In this document: positions 38,833 to 48,163 of the stretch, piece after piece
How positions within the stretch are numbered: position 1 is the first letter of the stretch
Layout: each line of letters opens with the position of its first letter
Assembly (NCBI RefSeq): GCF_007754425.1
Contig: NZ_CP037452.1
Location: 5,369,164-5,433,163, forward strand
From: Gimesia fumaroli
GTDB lineage: Bacteria; Planctomycetota; Planctomycetia; Planctomycetales; Planctomycetaceae
DNA: 64,000 nucleotides
Reading direction: 5' to 3'
Translations under genes and position numbers: made by a program
The notes under the pieces: model-generated
The model's input: only the letters and a program-made list of their open reading frames with translations
Told to the model about the DNA's origin: nothing
Databases searched by the model: none

Positions 38833-40149
38833 TCAGGATTTAAGCCCTGTCAGTGTCGTTTGACCTGATCCAAACTGATCGGTCTCGATACCAAGCTGAT
38901 GCAACATGCTCACATACAAATTGCACAGGGGGGCGTTGTTATCGCGATTGAAAGACAGATGCTGACCATGCCGAAAGCCACCGCCGGCCAATAGAATCGG
39001 CAGATTTGTGTTATCATGTGTATTAGCATCCCCCATATTGCTGCCATACAAGACCATCGTACTGTCCAGCAGCCGACCGGTTTCGCCTTGCACACTCGCT
39101 AATGTTTTCAGAAATTGTTTTAACAGTTTCATCTGACGCCGATCCGCTTTTTCGAGTTGGGCCAGATGATCCGCACGCATGCCGTGATGGCTGAGCGGGT
39201 GGTAAGCGGTAGAACTTTTCTCATCCCCCTTCAACTGAAAGACAGGCGTTGCAAACGCATCAACCATTAATGTAACAATGCGTGTGGAATCCGACTGCAG
39301 TGCCAGCGTTGCCATTGTTAGCATCTGCTCGAATTTTTCGAACAGTAACGCCCGGTCCACGATGTCTTGAGGCGGTTCCTGATCGGTTTTCGGCTTGGGA
39401 CTTTGCTCCCACTCGCCCGCGGCAACCAGTCTCTGTTCCAGCTCGCGAATGGATGTAAAATACTGATCGAGTCGTGCCCGATCGTTGTGTCCCAGATGCT
39501 TACTGAAATTTTGCGTCGATTCCGATACGGCATCCAGAATACTGCCACGCCGCTGGAGCTGATGCAGACGCTGTTTAATTTTCGCGTCACTCCCCTGAAG
39601 AAACATTTTTTGAAAGAGACGCGACGGGCTGTCTTCAGCCGGTAACAGAACGCCGTCCCTGGTCCATGACAGGCTGCGGTTGGCTTTATCAATATTCACT
39701 CCAAGATTCAGTGTACTGAAACGGGTTTGTCGCCCCAGATGCTCTGCGGCATACTGGTCGAGTGAAACAGTATTTCGAAAGCCGCTACTTGTAGGATGTT
39801 TGGCACCTGTGAGGAAACAGTTTTCGGTCGAGTGTCCTCCTTCGCAGGCCGGATGAGACAAGCCGCTGAAGACCGTAAAATCCTGAGCATAGTCCTTAAG
39901 CTCCTGCAGGTAGGGCGAGAGTTGGTAATTGGCACCCGTTGTCTTTGGGAAGAATGGCTTCGGTAATACTCCCAGGTTATTCGAGATCAACAGCATGCGT
40001 CCGGGTTGTGACTTCCCCGTTGGAGCGGCGTCACTCTGTTGCGTCAGACACTCCATCAATGGAAGTGCCAACGAAACACCTGCGCCACGCAGGAAGCGGC
40101 GTCGGGACATCAACTTTATAGTCTTCGAGCAATTTGTTTTTGAAGTCAT
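38833..40149 (-). CDS. DUF1552 protein with twin-arginine signal
   Basis: 438 residues. The N-terminus contains SRRRFLRGAGVSLALPL, a twin-arginine export signal. The remainder is a DUF1552 domain, related to the DUF1501/sulfatase-like fold: FTVFSGLSHPACEGGHSTE and STMVLYGSNMGDANTHDNTN are typical. Planctomycetes carry many such genes immediately downstream of DUF1592 genes, as here (64 bp gap). The pair is thought to act in the periplasm, but no reaction is established. GAAGAGA precedes the ATG at 40149; an internal ATG at 40110 (MSRRRFLRG) is a possible alternative. Confidence 0.9.
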   Translation of the reverse strand: MTSKTNCSKTIKLMSRRRFLRGAGVSLALPLMECLTQQSDAAPTGKSQPGRMLLISNNLGVLPKPFFPKTTGANYQLSPYLQELKDYAQDFTVFSGLSHPACEGGHSTENCFLTGAKHPTSSGFRNTVSLDQYAAEHLGRQTRFSTLNLGVNIDKANRSLSWTRDGVLLPAEDSPSRLFQKMFLQGSDAKIKQRLHQLQRRGSILDAVSESTQNFSKHLGHNDRARLDQYFTSIRELEQRLVAAGEWEQSPKPKTDQEPPQDIVDRALLFEKFEQMLTMATLALQSDSTRIVTLMVDAFATPVFQLKGDEKSSTAYHPLSHHGMRADHLAQLEKADRRQMKLLKQFLKTLASVQGETGRLLDSTMVLYGSNMGDANTHDNTNLPILLAGGGFRHGQHLSFNRDNNAPLCNLYVSMLHQLGIETDQFGSGQTTLTGLKS

Positions 40150-40213
40150 AATTCTCTTCTAGTCATTGATAATACTGCATCGAGTTTCAAGTATGCCTGT
40201 GATATCGAAAACG

Positions 40214-42859
40214 TTATTCGGAATTTTGTGTCACCTGAGATCCAGGATCACTACCGAGGAAAATCCGGCTTTGCACCAACGCCTGCAGAAGATCACGCGT
40301 CCGATATCCATTTGCACTGCATTGATCGAGGATTGCCTCAATGGCAGGTCGATCTGAAAACCGGACCGGCACGCCGGTCGTGTAGACGGTGAACTGATGA
40401 ATCAAATTTCGAGCAAGCTGTCTGGGATCGGCCATAAGAATTTGTTTGAGTTCCTGAATATCCCGAAATTTCCGACCGTCTCTAAGCTGCCCACTGGCAT
40501 CTATGGCCCCGGCAACATGATAGGCAAACGCATGCCCGGCACGATCAATGCCCGTTATTTTCTCACCACGACCCAGGCTACGATAGCGCTGACGCCTGGC
40601 TCCCATAATATCAAAATTCTCCAGTGCAAAACCGACCGGATCGAAGCGTGCATGGCAGGCGGCACAAACAGGGTCTTTTGTATGCCGGGCCAACTGTTCG
40701 CGAATGGTGGTTGCGCCACGGATATCAGGTTCCACAGCAGGAACCGAAGTCGGCGGCGGTGGAGGTGGGTCTCCCATAATACGTTCCATAATCCAGGCAC
40801 CACGTAAAACAGGTGACGTTGTAGTTCCGTTGGCCGTGACTTTCATCATCGCTGCCTGTGTAAGTAACCCTCCGTACGGACTTGAGGCCGGCAGAGAAAC
40901 GAGCCGTAAACGCGATCCGCTGACCGGCTCCAGGTCGTAGTGCCGTGCAAGTCGATCATTGATGAAAGCATAGTCTGCATTCACGAACGCTGTGACGGGT
41001 CGATTGTTGTGAATCATATCTTTAAAAAACGTTCGTGTTTCCGCTGCCATCGATTCAATCAGATAGTCATCAAAGCGGTACTCCGGATAAAGTCGCGCAT
41101 CAGGCTCATCACGACGAATCTCTTTTAACGACAACCAGTAGTCTGTGAAATTCGTAATGAAGTTCTCGTTCGCCTCAGACTGTAATAATCGATTGGTCTC
41201 TTTCTGCAAGATGCCCGGATCCAGCAGTTCCCCATTCGCGGCATGCGCCATCAATTCGGAATCGGGACGCGTGTTTCCCAGAAAATGCGACAGCCGAGAA
41301 GCGACGGCATACTGTCTGTAGAGAGAATCTGACTGGGGTTCCGGGAGATATAAATACGGGCCAGAACACAGAAACGCGCTATAGCCTGTCAGAAGCGCTT
41401 CAGCCAAAGGTGCCCCCTGATTGAGTTCACTCAAAACGAGGCGTTCATATATTTTGATGACATCCGCAGGCGTTGGTTGGCGCTGCGCGAGATGAATAAA
41501 ACGGTTGAGGAGCCGTACTGCATCCTGTTTGGGATGGGTGGATACCAACTCGACAGCCAATGAACCTTGACTTGCTTTTCGAATCGGAAGGTCGTCAAAA
41601 AGTTGTTTATGGGAAGGGGGAGGCCATTTGGCAGAGTCAATGGGCCCGGTCACTTCCAGCCATTGAAACGCGATTCCCGGATGTCCTCCCTCGGGCATAG
41701 GGGGAAAGTCATAATACAGCGGCGCATTCGGTGGATTGATAGCACGGGGAACCGGCAGCCCTAAAAGACTGTACTCGAAAGTTTCATTCTTTTTGAGCCT
41801 GATGGTCGTTTCGTATTCGTCAACCTGCGGTTGAATATCGAGGATGTCGCGAGTGGCACGGACATCACCTGAAACATCGGCACCGGATCGTTTGCGTGCC
41901 CGAAAATTCATGGGAATGGAATTTCGGGCCGGCCTGAGACTGAAATCGGGTAACTGCCGCACTGCGCGAGCGGAAAAACGGAGACGGTACGTGCCTGGTT
42001 CAACTGCTTTGAATACATCCGGATATCCATAATAAGGCCAGGAAGCCGACCGAAAGATGGCCAGTTCCATTTCCGGATCGTGTTGATTGTCTTTACGGAT
42101 TCGTGCCAGATCAGCGCCGGTGAGAGGAACCATTTGTGAATGTTTCGCGTAAAACATCGCCTCACGTTCGCCGAATGTCTGCGCGGTCAGAAACATGCGT
42201 GTGGCAGGCAGCCGATGGTGTTCTGGTTTCCGTGGATTTAAACCTGAGGCAACCGCCTGACGCAATCCGGCTTCTGTGGCATTGAGATACGCCTCCATCT
42301 GAATGCGGGAGATATCGAGTACTTCAGCGACTTTATTACAATGGTGCTGCTCCCGATCTGCCGGCAACATATCTTTAATATCGAGATAAGGCAGCTTGAG
42401 CAGATCGCGCAGGTTTTGTTCAAATTCATGACGCGTCAGTCGTCGCATCGGTCCACGTCCTGCTTCGCGAACTTCCTGTATGTCCGCATCAAGGATTGCC
42501 TTTGACAGCTGATTTACCAGAGCCTTGCGTTCTGTGGGCGGGAGGTCACTTGCCTCGGGAGGCATTTCTCCAGCAGCGGTGCGATCGTGAATCTGTATCC
42601 AGCGGCGACGTATCTGAGGATCTTCCAGCTGCCAGTCGAGTCGTTTCAAATTGAGTCCGCCTTCGGTCGTCTCATCATTGTGACAGTCAATACAAGACTT
42701 CCTAATCAGTGCATGAACAAACTCATTCGATGGGGGACTGACAGAGTCAGCAGCAAATCCACTTGGGGAAAAAACGATCAATGTGATGCCCAACCAGGCG
42801 ACACATCTCCCGATTTGATTGAATTGCAATTCCTGTTGAAGAAACATGCAGCTAAGCAT
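40214..42859 (-). CDS. DUF1587/DUF1592/DUF1588/DUF1585 protein with c-type haem motif
   Basis: 881 residues, exported (hydrophobic stretch VAWLGITLIVFSPSGFA). A planctomycete-type cytochrome c motif CIDCH (Cys56, Cys59, His60) is followed by the DUF1587-DUF1592-DUF1588-DUF1585 series. A second CxxCH, in PVCAACHARFDPVGFALENFD-type sequence, lies in the DUF1588 part. Such proteins may carry electrons or bind carbohydrate at the cell envelope; a function has not been shown. First gene of a two-gene minus-strand unit with the DUF1552 gene. The start is uncertain among the ATGs at 42859 and 42847. Confidence 0.9.
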   Translation of the reverse strand: MLSCMFLQQELQFNQIGRCVAWLGITLIVFSPSGFAADSVSPPSNEFVHALIRKSCIDCHNDETTEGGLNLKRLDWQLEDPQIRRRWIQIHDRTAAGEMPPEASDLPPTERKALVNQLSKAILDADIQEVREAGRGPMRRLTRHEFEQNLRDLLKLPYLDIKDMLPADREQHHCNKVAEVLDISRIQMEAYLNATEAGLRQAVASGLNPRKPEHHRLPATRMFLTAQTFGEREAMFYAKHSQMVPLTGADLARIRKDNQHDPEMELAIFRSASWPYYGYPDVFKAVEPGTYRLRFSARAVRQLPDFSLRPARNSIPMNFRARKRSGADVSGDVRATRDILDIQPQVDEYETTIRLKKNETFEYSLLGLPVPRAINPPNAPLYYDFPPMPEGGHPGIAFQWLEVTGPIDSAKWPPPSHKQLFDDLPIRKASQGSLAVELVSTHPKQDAVRLLNRFIHLAQRQPTPADVIKIYERLVLSELNQGAPLAEALLTGYSAFLCSGPYLYLPEPQSDSLYRQYAVASRLSHFLGNTRPDSELMAHAANGELLDPGILQKETNRLLQSEANENFITNFTDYWLSLKEIRRDEPDARLYPEYRFDDYLIESMAAETRTFFKDMIHNNRPVTAFVNADYAFINDRLARHYDLEPVSGSRLRLVSLPASSPYGGLLTQAAMMKVTANGTTTSPVLRGAWIMERIMGDPPPPPPTSVPAVEPDIRGATTIREQLARHTKDPVCAACHARFDPVGFALENFDIMGARRQRYRSLGRGEKITGIDRAGHAFAYHVAGAIDASGQLRDGRKFRDIQELKQILMADPRQLARNLIHQFTVYTTGVPVRFSDRPAIEAILDQCSANGYRTRDLLQALVQSRIFLGSDPGSQVTQNSE

Positions 42860-42922
42860 TGGGTAGTCACTTTCGTAAGATCCGGAATTGGTCTCTATGA
42901 GATTAAACTAACTCAAGACTGT

Positions 42923-43618
42923 TTATGACTCTGTAACACCATGCAAAAATACGCCTTCAATGGCACGTTCACAGGTTGCTTTCAGATGACGGGCCATGGC
43001 CTCGCCTGCAGCATCTTTATCCCGTCGAAGGATTTCTTCCAGGACATCGATATGTTCGGAATGAATTTGATCTAGAAAAGGTTCCCAGTCATTCACTAAC
43101 ACCCGAATGATATGCATCAGTCGATCGTAGCGATTCAACTCCGCTTTCAACCTTGCATTACCCGCGGCATTCGCAATGGCAATGTGTGTTCTTTTATCTA
43201 AATCGGAGCAACGCACGCCCCAGTTTTCATCACGGTTTTCCTGCTGTAGTGCTTTTGTATCTTTCAGGAGTTGTTCAATCTCGTTGAGATCAGGACAATC
43301 GCAGGCACAGCGCACCGCTTCGACTTCTAGAATTCGACGAACGTGATAGATTTCTCGTATCTCAGGAATCCCAAACGGGGCAACGACGGCTCCACGATTC
43401 GGAATTAATTCGACGACTCCAATGCCCGTTAACTCTACGATGGCTTCTCTGACCGGCGTACTGCTCACTCCGTATTGTTTTGCCAGATGCTGCACTTTTA
43501 AACGGGTTCCCGCCTGGTACTCTCCCGTAAAGATAGAGAGCAGTATCTGACTGAAGATATCAAAACGCAGCGAGCCTACATTTAACTGATGCGCTGAGAG
43601 AGATGCCGCCGGATTCAT
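42923..43618 (-). CDS. GntR-family transcriptional regulator (FCD type)
   Basis: 231 residues from the ATG at 43618, which has GAGGAG upstream; a reading from 43675 adds 19 residues without support. The N-terminal winged helix-turn-helix shows YGVSSTPVREAIVELTGIG and LIPNRGAVV, and the C-terminal ~130 residues are an all-helical FCD ligand-binding domain with conserved Asp/His positions (HIAIANAAGN, HIDVLEEILRRD). FCD regulators usually sense a carboxylic acid or sugar acid. It is divergent from the second DUF1559 unit, and shared palindromes lie in between, so it probably represses itself and perhaps that unit. Confidence 0.88.
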   Translation of the reverse strand: MNPAASLSAHQLNVGSLRFDIFSQILLSIFTGEYQAGTRLKVQHLAKQYGVSSTPVREAIVELTGIGVVELIPNRGAVVAPFGIPEIREIYHVRRILEVEAVRCACDCPDLNEIEQLLKDTKALQQENRDENWGVRCSDLDKRTHIAIANAAGNARLKAELNRYDRLMHIIRVLVNDWEPFLDQIHSEHIDVLEEILRRDKDAAGEAMARHLKATCERAIEGVFLHGVTES

Positions 43619-43696
43619 TGCCCAAAACTCCTCGATAAGAGTTGCTTGAAAAATAAGAGAGGCGATCAAATTCATTCTGGCCCTCTCTGATCACAC

Positions 43697-43708
43697 ATTA
43701 TGCATAAT
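43697..43708. promoter_or_regulatory. Palindromic operator candidate, gntR-proximal
   Basis: ATTATGCATAAT is a perfect 12-bp palindrome 79 bp upstream of the gntR start. The same sequence recurs at 43940-43951 near the divergent DUF1559 gene. Length and symmetry fit a GntR dimer site. Confidence 0.55.
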
Positions 43709-43918
43709 ACATCATCTTAACCACTCAAGACGAATATCCACAGATAGTGCACCACTCTCCTAGATCCCATGCGAATCATTTCGGTCTTTCATTTCTATTA
43801 TTTAGCGCCCGCTGAACTCTAATTACTGACTATATCTCATTATTTAATAGCAGCTTAAGTGAATTTAATTCATGTCAGAGTAACAGAGAGACCCATATTT
43901 AAATCTTGCCTTATTGAC

Positions 43919-43951
43919 ATTACGCATTATGCATTATATATTATGCATAAT
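43919..43951. promoter_or_regulatory. Operator cluster candidate, DUF1559-proximal
   Basis: Three related 12-mers are packed here: ATTACGCATTAT (43919-43930), ATTATGCATTAT (43926-43937) and the exact palindrome ATTATGCATAAT (43940-43951). They lie 117-149 bp before the DUF1559 start and match the gntR-proximal site. Confidence 0.55.
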
Positions 43952-44067
43952 AATAGTCAAGCTATCTCTAAGAACGGTGATCGCAGCAACTCGACCTTTC
44001 GATGGAAATTTCTTTCTTTGCTGCCCATTCAACTAATTAATCTCTTTCTTTCTTGAGGAGCGCTCGA

Positions 44068-44970
44068 ATGATGTTACGGACTCAAAAACGCGGATTTACT
44101 CTGATTGAATTACTGGTCGTCATTGCGATCATCGCCATTCTGATTGCGCTATTATTACCCGCGGTGCAGCAAGCGCGTGAAGCAGCCCGCAGATCCAGTT
44201 GCAAAAATAACCTGAAACAGTTGGGCCTGGCGTTACACAATTACCATGATGCGCACACGCGATTTCCCCCGGGAATGCTATACCGGGTCAATATTCCCGG
44301 TACTTCAAGTACGAAGCGAACCCCCTTCTGCCTCTTCCTGCTACCGTTCATTGATCAGGCTAACATTTACAATCTCTATAATCACAATGACAGCTGGCAC
44401 CTCACTTCAAACGACCCGGCCCGCATCATTCCCATTCCAACATGGCAATGCCCCAGTGACAGAGACGCCATTTTTCCTCACCAATTCTATATGGCCGGTG
44501 AAAGCATTCGTGGAAATTATGGCCTTAACTGGGGCCGCAATACTTTCGCAAATCAAGGTGCTGCGTCTCCCTTCAACAATATTTTTGGTGCCAAGTTCCG
44601 TGATATTACAGATGGAACCAGTAATACACTGGCGATGATGGAAATGCTGAAACCTGCGACGACCGCCTGGGACCTGCGGGCCTGGATCTGGAACGATGAG
44701 CCAGACGCGTATCCATTGATGACGCGTGTCGGGCCTAACTCCACGTCTCCCGATCTCGTTACCCGCTGCGTGAACGAGGCAGGCCGATTACCATGTATTA
44801 TGGAAGGTACCCCAGGTAACCGTAGTGTTGCTGCGCGAAGCATGCACACCGGTGGCGTGCATGCCCTGTTGTGTGATGGCTCGGTTCGATTTGTCTCAAA
44901 TAATATCGACCTGACAACCTGGCAAAGCCTGAGCAGTATGGCTGGTGGCGAAGTAATCGGTGAATACTAA
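44068..44970 (+). CDS. DUF1559 prepilin-like protein 2
   Basis: 300 residues from the ATG at 44068 (GAGGAG seven bases upstream). Prepilin leader [19 protein letters not shown], then [20 protein letters not shown] and a DUF1559 domain ending MHTGGVHALLCDGSVRF. The first ~60 residues are nearly identical to DUF1559 protein 1 at 27326 while the rest differs, as usual in this family. Probably a pseudopilin-like envelope protein. A lipoprotein gene follows 60 bp later. Regulation by the divergent GntR protein is likely from the shared palindromes. Confidence 0.92.
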   Translation: MMLRTQKRGFTLIELLVVIAIIAILIALLLPAVQQAREAARRSSCKNNLKQLGLALHNYHDAHTRFPPGMLYRVNIPGTSSTKRTPFCLFLLPFIDQANIYNLYNHNDSWHLTSNDPARIIPIPTWQCPSDRDAIFPHQFYMAGESIRGNYGLNWGRNTFANQGAASPFNNIFGAKFRDITDGTSNTLAMMEMLKPATTAWDLRAWIWNDEPDAYPLMTRVGPNSTSPDLVTRCVNEAGRLPCIMEGTPGNRSVAARSMHTGGVHALLCDGSVRFVSNNIDLTTWQSLSSMAGGEVIGEY

Positions 44971-45029
44971 ACGAACCGGATGATATGCCGGCTCGATTCC
45001 ATTTCGTATTTCTGAAAAGGACCTGTCTC

Positions 45030-45455
45030 ATGCTGCCCCGCAATCTGATTTACCTCTCTCTCTCTTTCTTCTTGATCTTGTCTACTGGTTGTGGATCAGC
45101 TGATCGCGTTCAGGGACTGGAAATTAAAGGCTCAGTCACATTGGAGGGAGAGCCGCTTCCCTCTGGGGCGATCACATTAATCCCGGAAGGGCCGGGGACC
45201 TCGGTAGGAACTACCATTACAGACGGAACGTATCTGATTGATTCCAGCGGCGGCGCGCTGGCAGGGGAATACCGGGTCGAGATTGATTCCAGTCAATCGA
45301 CAGGCAAGAAAATTAAGAGCAGCGTTGGCGAAACATTGGAAGAGGAGTTTAAGAACATCATTCCGGAGAAGTATAACCGCAAGAGCATTCTGAAAGTGAT
45401 CATCACACAAGACGGTGATCACGTTCATGATTTTGAGCTAGCAAGCAAACCGTAA
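45030..45455 (+). CDS. Small lipoprotein following DUF1559 protein 2
   Basis: 141 residues from the ATG at 45030 (AAAAGGACC upstream), which gives a proper lipoprotein signal ending LILSTGC with Cys21; a longer reading from 44985 is unlikely. The mature part is a transthyretin/carboxypeptidase-regulatory-like beta-sandwich (LEIKGSVTLEGEPLPSGAI, EYRVEIDSS). It parallels the lipoprotein at 28422 in position and fold but not in sequence. Role in planctomycetes unknown. Confidence 0.82.
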   Translation: MLPRNLIYLSLSFFLILSTGCGSADRVQGLEIKGSVTLEGEPLPSGAITLIPEGPGTSVGTTITDGTYLIDSSGGALAGEYRVEIDSSQSTGKKIKSSVGETLEEEFKNIIPEKYNRKSILKVIITQDGDHVHDFELASKP

Positions 45456-45468
45456 CCATCCTGCGATA

Positions 45469-46353
45469 CTAGGCGGCATTCGAATGCGATTCTGAGGCAC
45501 ACTTTTCTGCCGTCTGCAGCACGGGGCCCTGCTTCAGCTGCTCTACTTTCTTTTTCATTCTTTTATGACGTCCGAATCGATGGGCCAGGTCGAGTGACCA
45601 GGGGGCCAATCGTTTCAGGTAATACAGCAAATAGGCGAACCACCCAACCAGACACAACCCTTTATCCTGGTAGATGGCTTTGATGGTTTTTTGTGCGACG
45701 ACTTCGGGTGTACTGCAGAGCCACCGTGGAGGCACGGGTGTTGTTTTATCAGCGCGTCCACAGGGAGCCGTTTCGAATAATCGCGTCGTGACGGGGCCGG
45801 GACAGATCGTGGAAACACCCAGTCCCTGCCGACTGTATTCTGCTCGCAGTGCTTCACTAAATCCGAGCAGACCAAATTTGCTGACTTGATAGGCACTGAA
45901 TCGAGAGCCGGAAACAAGCCCACAGATGCTGGAAACATTCACAATGTGAGCTTCAGGGCGATTGATTAATGTAGGGAGCAATTCGCGCGTCATCTGAATC
46001 GGCGCAAGTAAATTGATTGCCAGCAACCAGTCCCATTGAGCGGCAGTCATCGTATGCGTGGGCCCGTAAAACGCGACACCGGCATTATTGACCAGAATGT
46101 CAATATAACCCCACTCATCCAGGACCATCTTTACGGCACTGGTGATCTGCTGAGAATCGGATAAATCACAACGCTGACTGAATACCTGAGATCCCAGAAG
46201 CGATGCGGTTTCCGCGGTATCAGCCAATCCGTCTTCTTCGATATCCAGCAGAAAGAGATCGACGCCTTCCGCTGCTAACTGCAGCGAAATTTCACGTCCA
46301 ATCCCCGAGGCAGCACCCGTTATGAGTGCTTTTTTCCCACATAAACTCTGCAT
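45469..46353 (-). CDS. Short-chain dehydrogenase/reductase (SDR)
   Basis: 294 residues, classical SDR. Nucleotide motif TGAASGIG (residues 12-19), NNAG at 89-92, catalytic Ser near 141, and Y155-x3-K159 in YQVSKFG. Asp37 in LLDIEE after strand 2 suggests NAD rather than NADP. The C-terminal ~50 residues are basic with a hydrophobic stretch (LVGWFAYLLYYLKRL), so it may associate with membranes. Substrate unknown. AGGAGTGAGAGTGA lies before the ATG. It converges with the lipoprotein gene. Confidence 0.9.
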   Translation of the reverse strand: MQSLCGKKALITGAASGIGREISLQLAAEGVDLFLLDIEEDGLADTAETASLLGSQVFSQRCDLSDSQQITSAVKMVLDEWGYIDILVNNAGVAFYGPTHTMTAAQWDWLLAINLLAPIQMTRELLPTLINRPEAHIVNVSSICGLVSGSRFSAYQVSKFGLLGFSEALRAEYSRQGLGVSTICPGPVTTRLFETAPCGRADKTTPVPPRWLCSTPEVVAQKTIKAIYQDKGLCLVGWFAYLLYYLKRLAPWSLDLAHRFGRHKRMKKKVEQLKQGPVLQTAEKCASESHSNAA

Positions 46354-46459
46354 CGCTCACTCTCACTCCTCTGTCCAAACTCCATGCCCGAGCGAGGAGT
46401 GTACGGGATACCGCCAAAAGGGTAAAGAGTTTCTTCAAGCGTTCTCAAGCAAGCTGGGA

Positions 46460-46666
46460 TCACTCGTTCACGTTTGAATCATCGTCGATGACTTCGTGCA
46501 GCTGTTTTAATACAAAATGAGGCTCCAGCCCCATTTGCTGACACACAAATTCAAGAGATTTTCCCTGGCAAGACTGGTCAATTCCCAATGATTCCAACAC
46601 GCACTGAACTTCGGGATACTCCATAACCCATTCGACTACACTGGATTCCAACCCAAGGTTTGTCAT
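46460..46666 (-). CDS. Small DUF542/ScdA-N-like protein (68 aa)
   Basis: The whole protein resembles the ~60-residue domain found at the N-terminus of ScdA/RIC iron-sulfur repair proteins: VVEWVMEYPEVQCVLESLGID then CQGKSLEFVCQQMGLEP and a C-terminal helix. The usual C-C-G-G motif is changed to S-C-Q-G, and no di-iron hemerythrin-like part follows. The family also occurs as free-standing small proteins. AAGGAATGG precedes the ATG. It sits upstream of the SDR gene on the same strand with a 106-bp gap. Function not established. Confidence 0.65.
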   Translation of the reverse strand: MTNLGLESSVVEWVMEYPEVQCVLESLGIDQSCQGKSLEFVCQQMGLEPHFVLKQLHEVIDDDSNVNE

Positions 46667-46771
46667 CGGTAACCATTCCTTCTAAAGACAGAGAAGATGT
46701 CTCGCCCTATCAGAGTAAATCGCTTGAGCATTCAACGCCAATCATCGTCCCCACAAAACATCAAAGACCAT

Positions 46772-47239
46772 TTACCCTTTTAAGGCTTCCCGTTTTTCCT
46801 GAATCAGCTTGATATGATGTGGAATATGGTTGGTAATTCGATCCAGCAAATCAGCGATCGTCAGTTTTCCATCACGGGAATGAGTCCCCGATCGCTGAAA
46901 TTGCTCGGGGCTGAGTGTTTTCAGAATCCGCGCAGTATGCTTACGCACGGCAGTAATCAACTGCAGCTCCTCTTCGATATCCCGTTGATCATATGCCAGT
47001 CGTTCTGCAAACAGATCGGGATCGCCTCCCGGTAGCGGAGGATTTTCTTCCGCGATGATCCACTTCATCCGATCGGCATACACCGGTTCGAAATCAGCAA
47101 TATGACAGATGACCTGCCGCGTCGACCATTTCCCGGGTACGGGAGCCGCGTCCATTTCCGCAGCCGTCATGCCGGCAATCGACTGGCGTAATGCATCTGG
47201 CCCGGCCAGATACTCTTCAATCCGTTGTGCGATATCCAT
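46772..47239 (-). CDS. DinB-superfamily protein
   Basis: 155 residues forming a four-helix DinB-type bundle: PVPGKWSTRQVICHIADFEP near the start (first metal His in CHIAD) and NHIPHHIKLI near the end (two further His), which together make the usual three-His metal site. DinB-like proteins are putative metal-dependent thiol transferases or hydrolases; the exact reaction is unknown. No operon partner is clear; it lies 105 bp upstream of the DUF542-like gene on the same strand. Confidence 0.88.
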   Translation of the reverse strand: MDIAQRIEEYLAGPDALRQSIAGMTAAEMDAAPVPGKWSTRQVICHIADFEPVYADRMKWIIAEENPPLPGGDPDLFAERLAYDQRDIEEELQLITAVRKHTARILKTLSPEQFQRSGTHSRDGKLTIADLLDRITNHIPHHIKLIQEKREALKG

Positions 47240-47391
47240 AAGTCACTCGAATTCAGTTTGAAAAAAAGGTTTGAACCGAACGTGAAACAAATTCACCCGT
47301 TCGTAGAGACGACTTCATTATCGTCTCCGACAGGCTGATGTTCAACCACGGGCCGCTTTCAAACTGGGGAGTTCAATGGAAGAGACAGACC

Positions 47392-48132
47392 TCAATTCCT
47401 ACGAGGACGGCGCGTGAGTTCTGATTTTCCGATGCCACCTTTGATGGTCCCATCTTCATTCTCTTCGGCCGTTTTTCCCAGGACAATATCAAAATTCGCA
47501 GCCAGTTCGCCGAGCTTGGATTCAGGCAGCGGTTTGAAATCGACCAGAATCGACTTACGCAGTTCCGGGTTTCGAATCTGACGGTAGACGCCGTCTTCCG
47601 AGTTGAGTTCATGACCGTTAATCAATAACTGGGTCGTCAGAATCCGTTTCCCGTTTTTACTGACGGCGACATGAATGTGCGGCGTACGAAACCCGCGTCC
47701 CGCTCGATAGGGAACCGGTTTAATGGTGCGGAAGTAATACTGTCCTTTGGAATCGGTCAGAAAACGGCCATAGCCTTGAAAGTTTCCGTCCCGACCATCT
47801 TTGTTTTCGCCACGCGTATGAATATAGGAAGCTTTGCTGTCAACCTGCCAGATTTCGACGAAGGCATTTCTGAGCGGTTGCCCTTTTGCGTCCAGAACCT
47901 TACCGGTCAAATGGGTAATCTCTCCCACGGCAGGTGTAATCGAATCATTAATCACCAGCAGGTCATTATCCGTATCCAGAGGCATTTTGTCCGGATAGAA
48001 CGGCCCTTCCGTCATCGCAGGTGTGCGGGTTAATTCTTCGGCCATGAGCCCCGGCGTGGTAAACGCCGCCACACTGAAAGAAGACCATTTCAAAAAATTC
48101 CGTCGATCCCATTCTGGCAATTGAAAATTCAT
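47392..48132 (-). CDS. Intradiol ring-cleavage dioxygenase-like protein
   Basis: 246 residues. A twin-arginine-like start (DRRNFLKWSSFSVAAF) suggests export, common for planctomycete members. The domain resembles protocatechuate 3,4-dioxygenase, and the four Fe(III) ligands can be placed: Tyr103 (SYIHTR), Tyr142 (KPVPYRAG), His152 and His154 (PHIHVAV). Such enzymes open catechol-type rings between the hydroxyls using O2; the substrate is not evident. AGGGGA precedes the ATG. A perfect palindrome 31 bp upstream (48164-48177) may be an operator. Confidence 0.87.
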   Translation of the reverse strand: MNFQLPEWDRRNFLKWSSFSVAAFTTPGLMAEELTRTPAMTEGPFYPDKMPLDTDNDLLVINDSITPAVGEITHLTGKVLDAKGQPLRNAFVEIWQVDSKASYIHTRGENKDGRDGNFQGYGRFLTDSKGQYYFRTIKPVPYRAGRGFRTPHIHVAVSKNGKRILTTQLLINGHELNSEDGVYRQIRNPELRKSILVDFKPLPESKLGELAANFDIVLGKTAEENEDGTIKGGIGKSELTRRPRRN

Positions 48133-48163
48133 CGCGTGTCCCCTGATCGCTGTTAGTCTAAAT

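Larger units (their letters stand above)
43619..44067. other. Divergent regulatory region gntR / DUF1559 unit
   Basis: About 450 AT-rich bases with no gene. It contains exact palindromes at 43697-43708 and 43940-43951 and two near copies at 43919-43937, described separately. The short frame at 43859-44056 shows no coding signal. Confidence 0.5.

Noticed and set aside
47282-47327. GAGACGA/TCGTCTC hairpin and GTGAA/TTCAC hairpin as a terminator of the dioxygenase gene
   Set aside because: Short stems, no T-run on the minus strand after them; too weak to list as a terminator.
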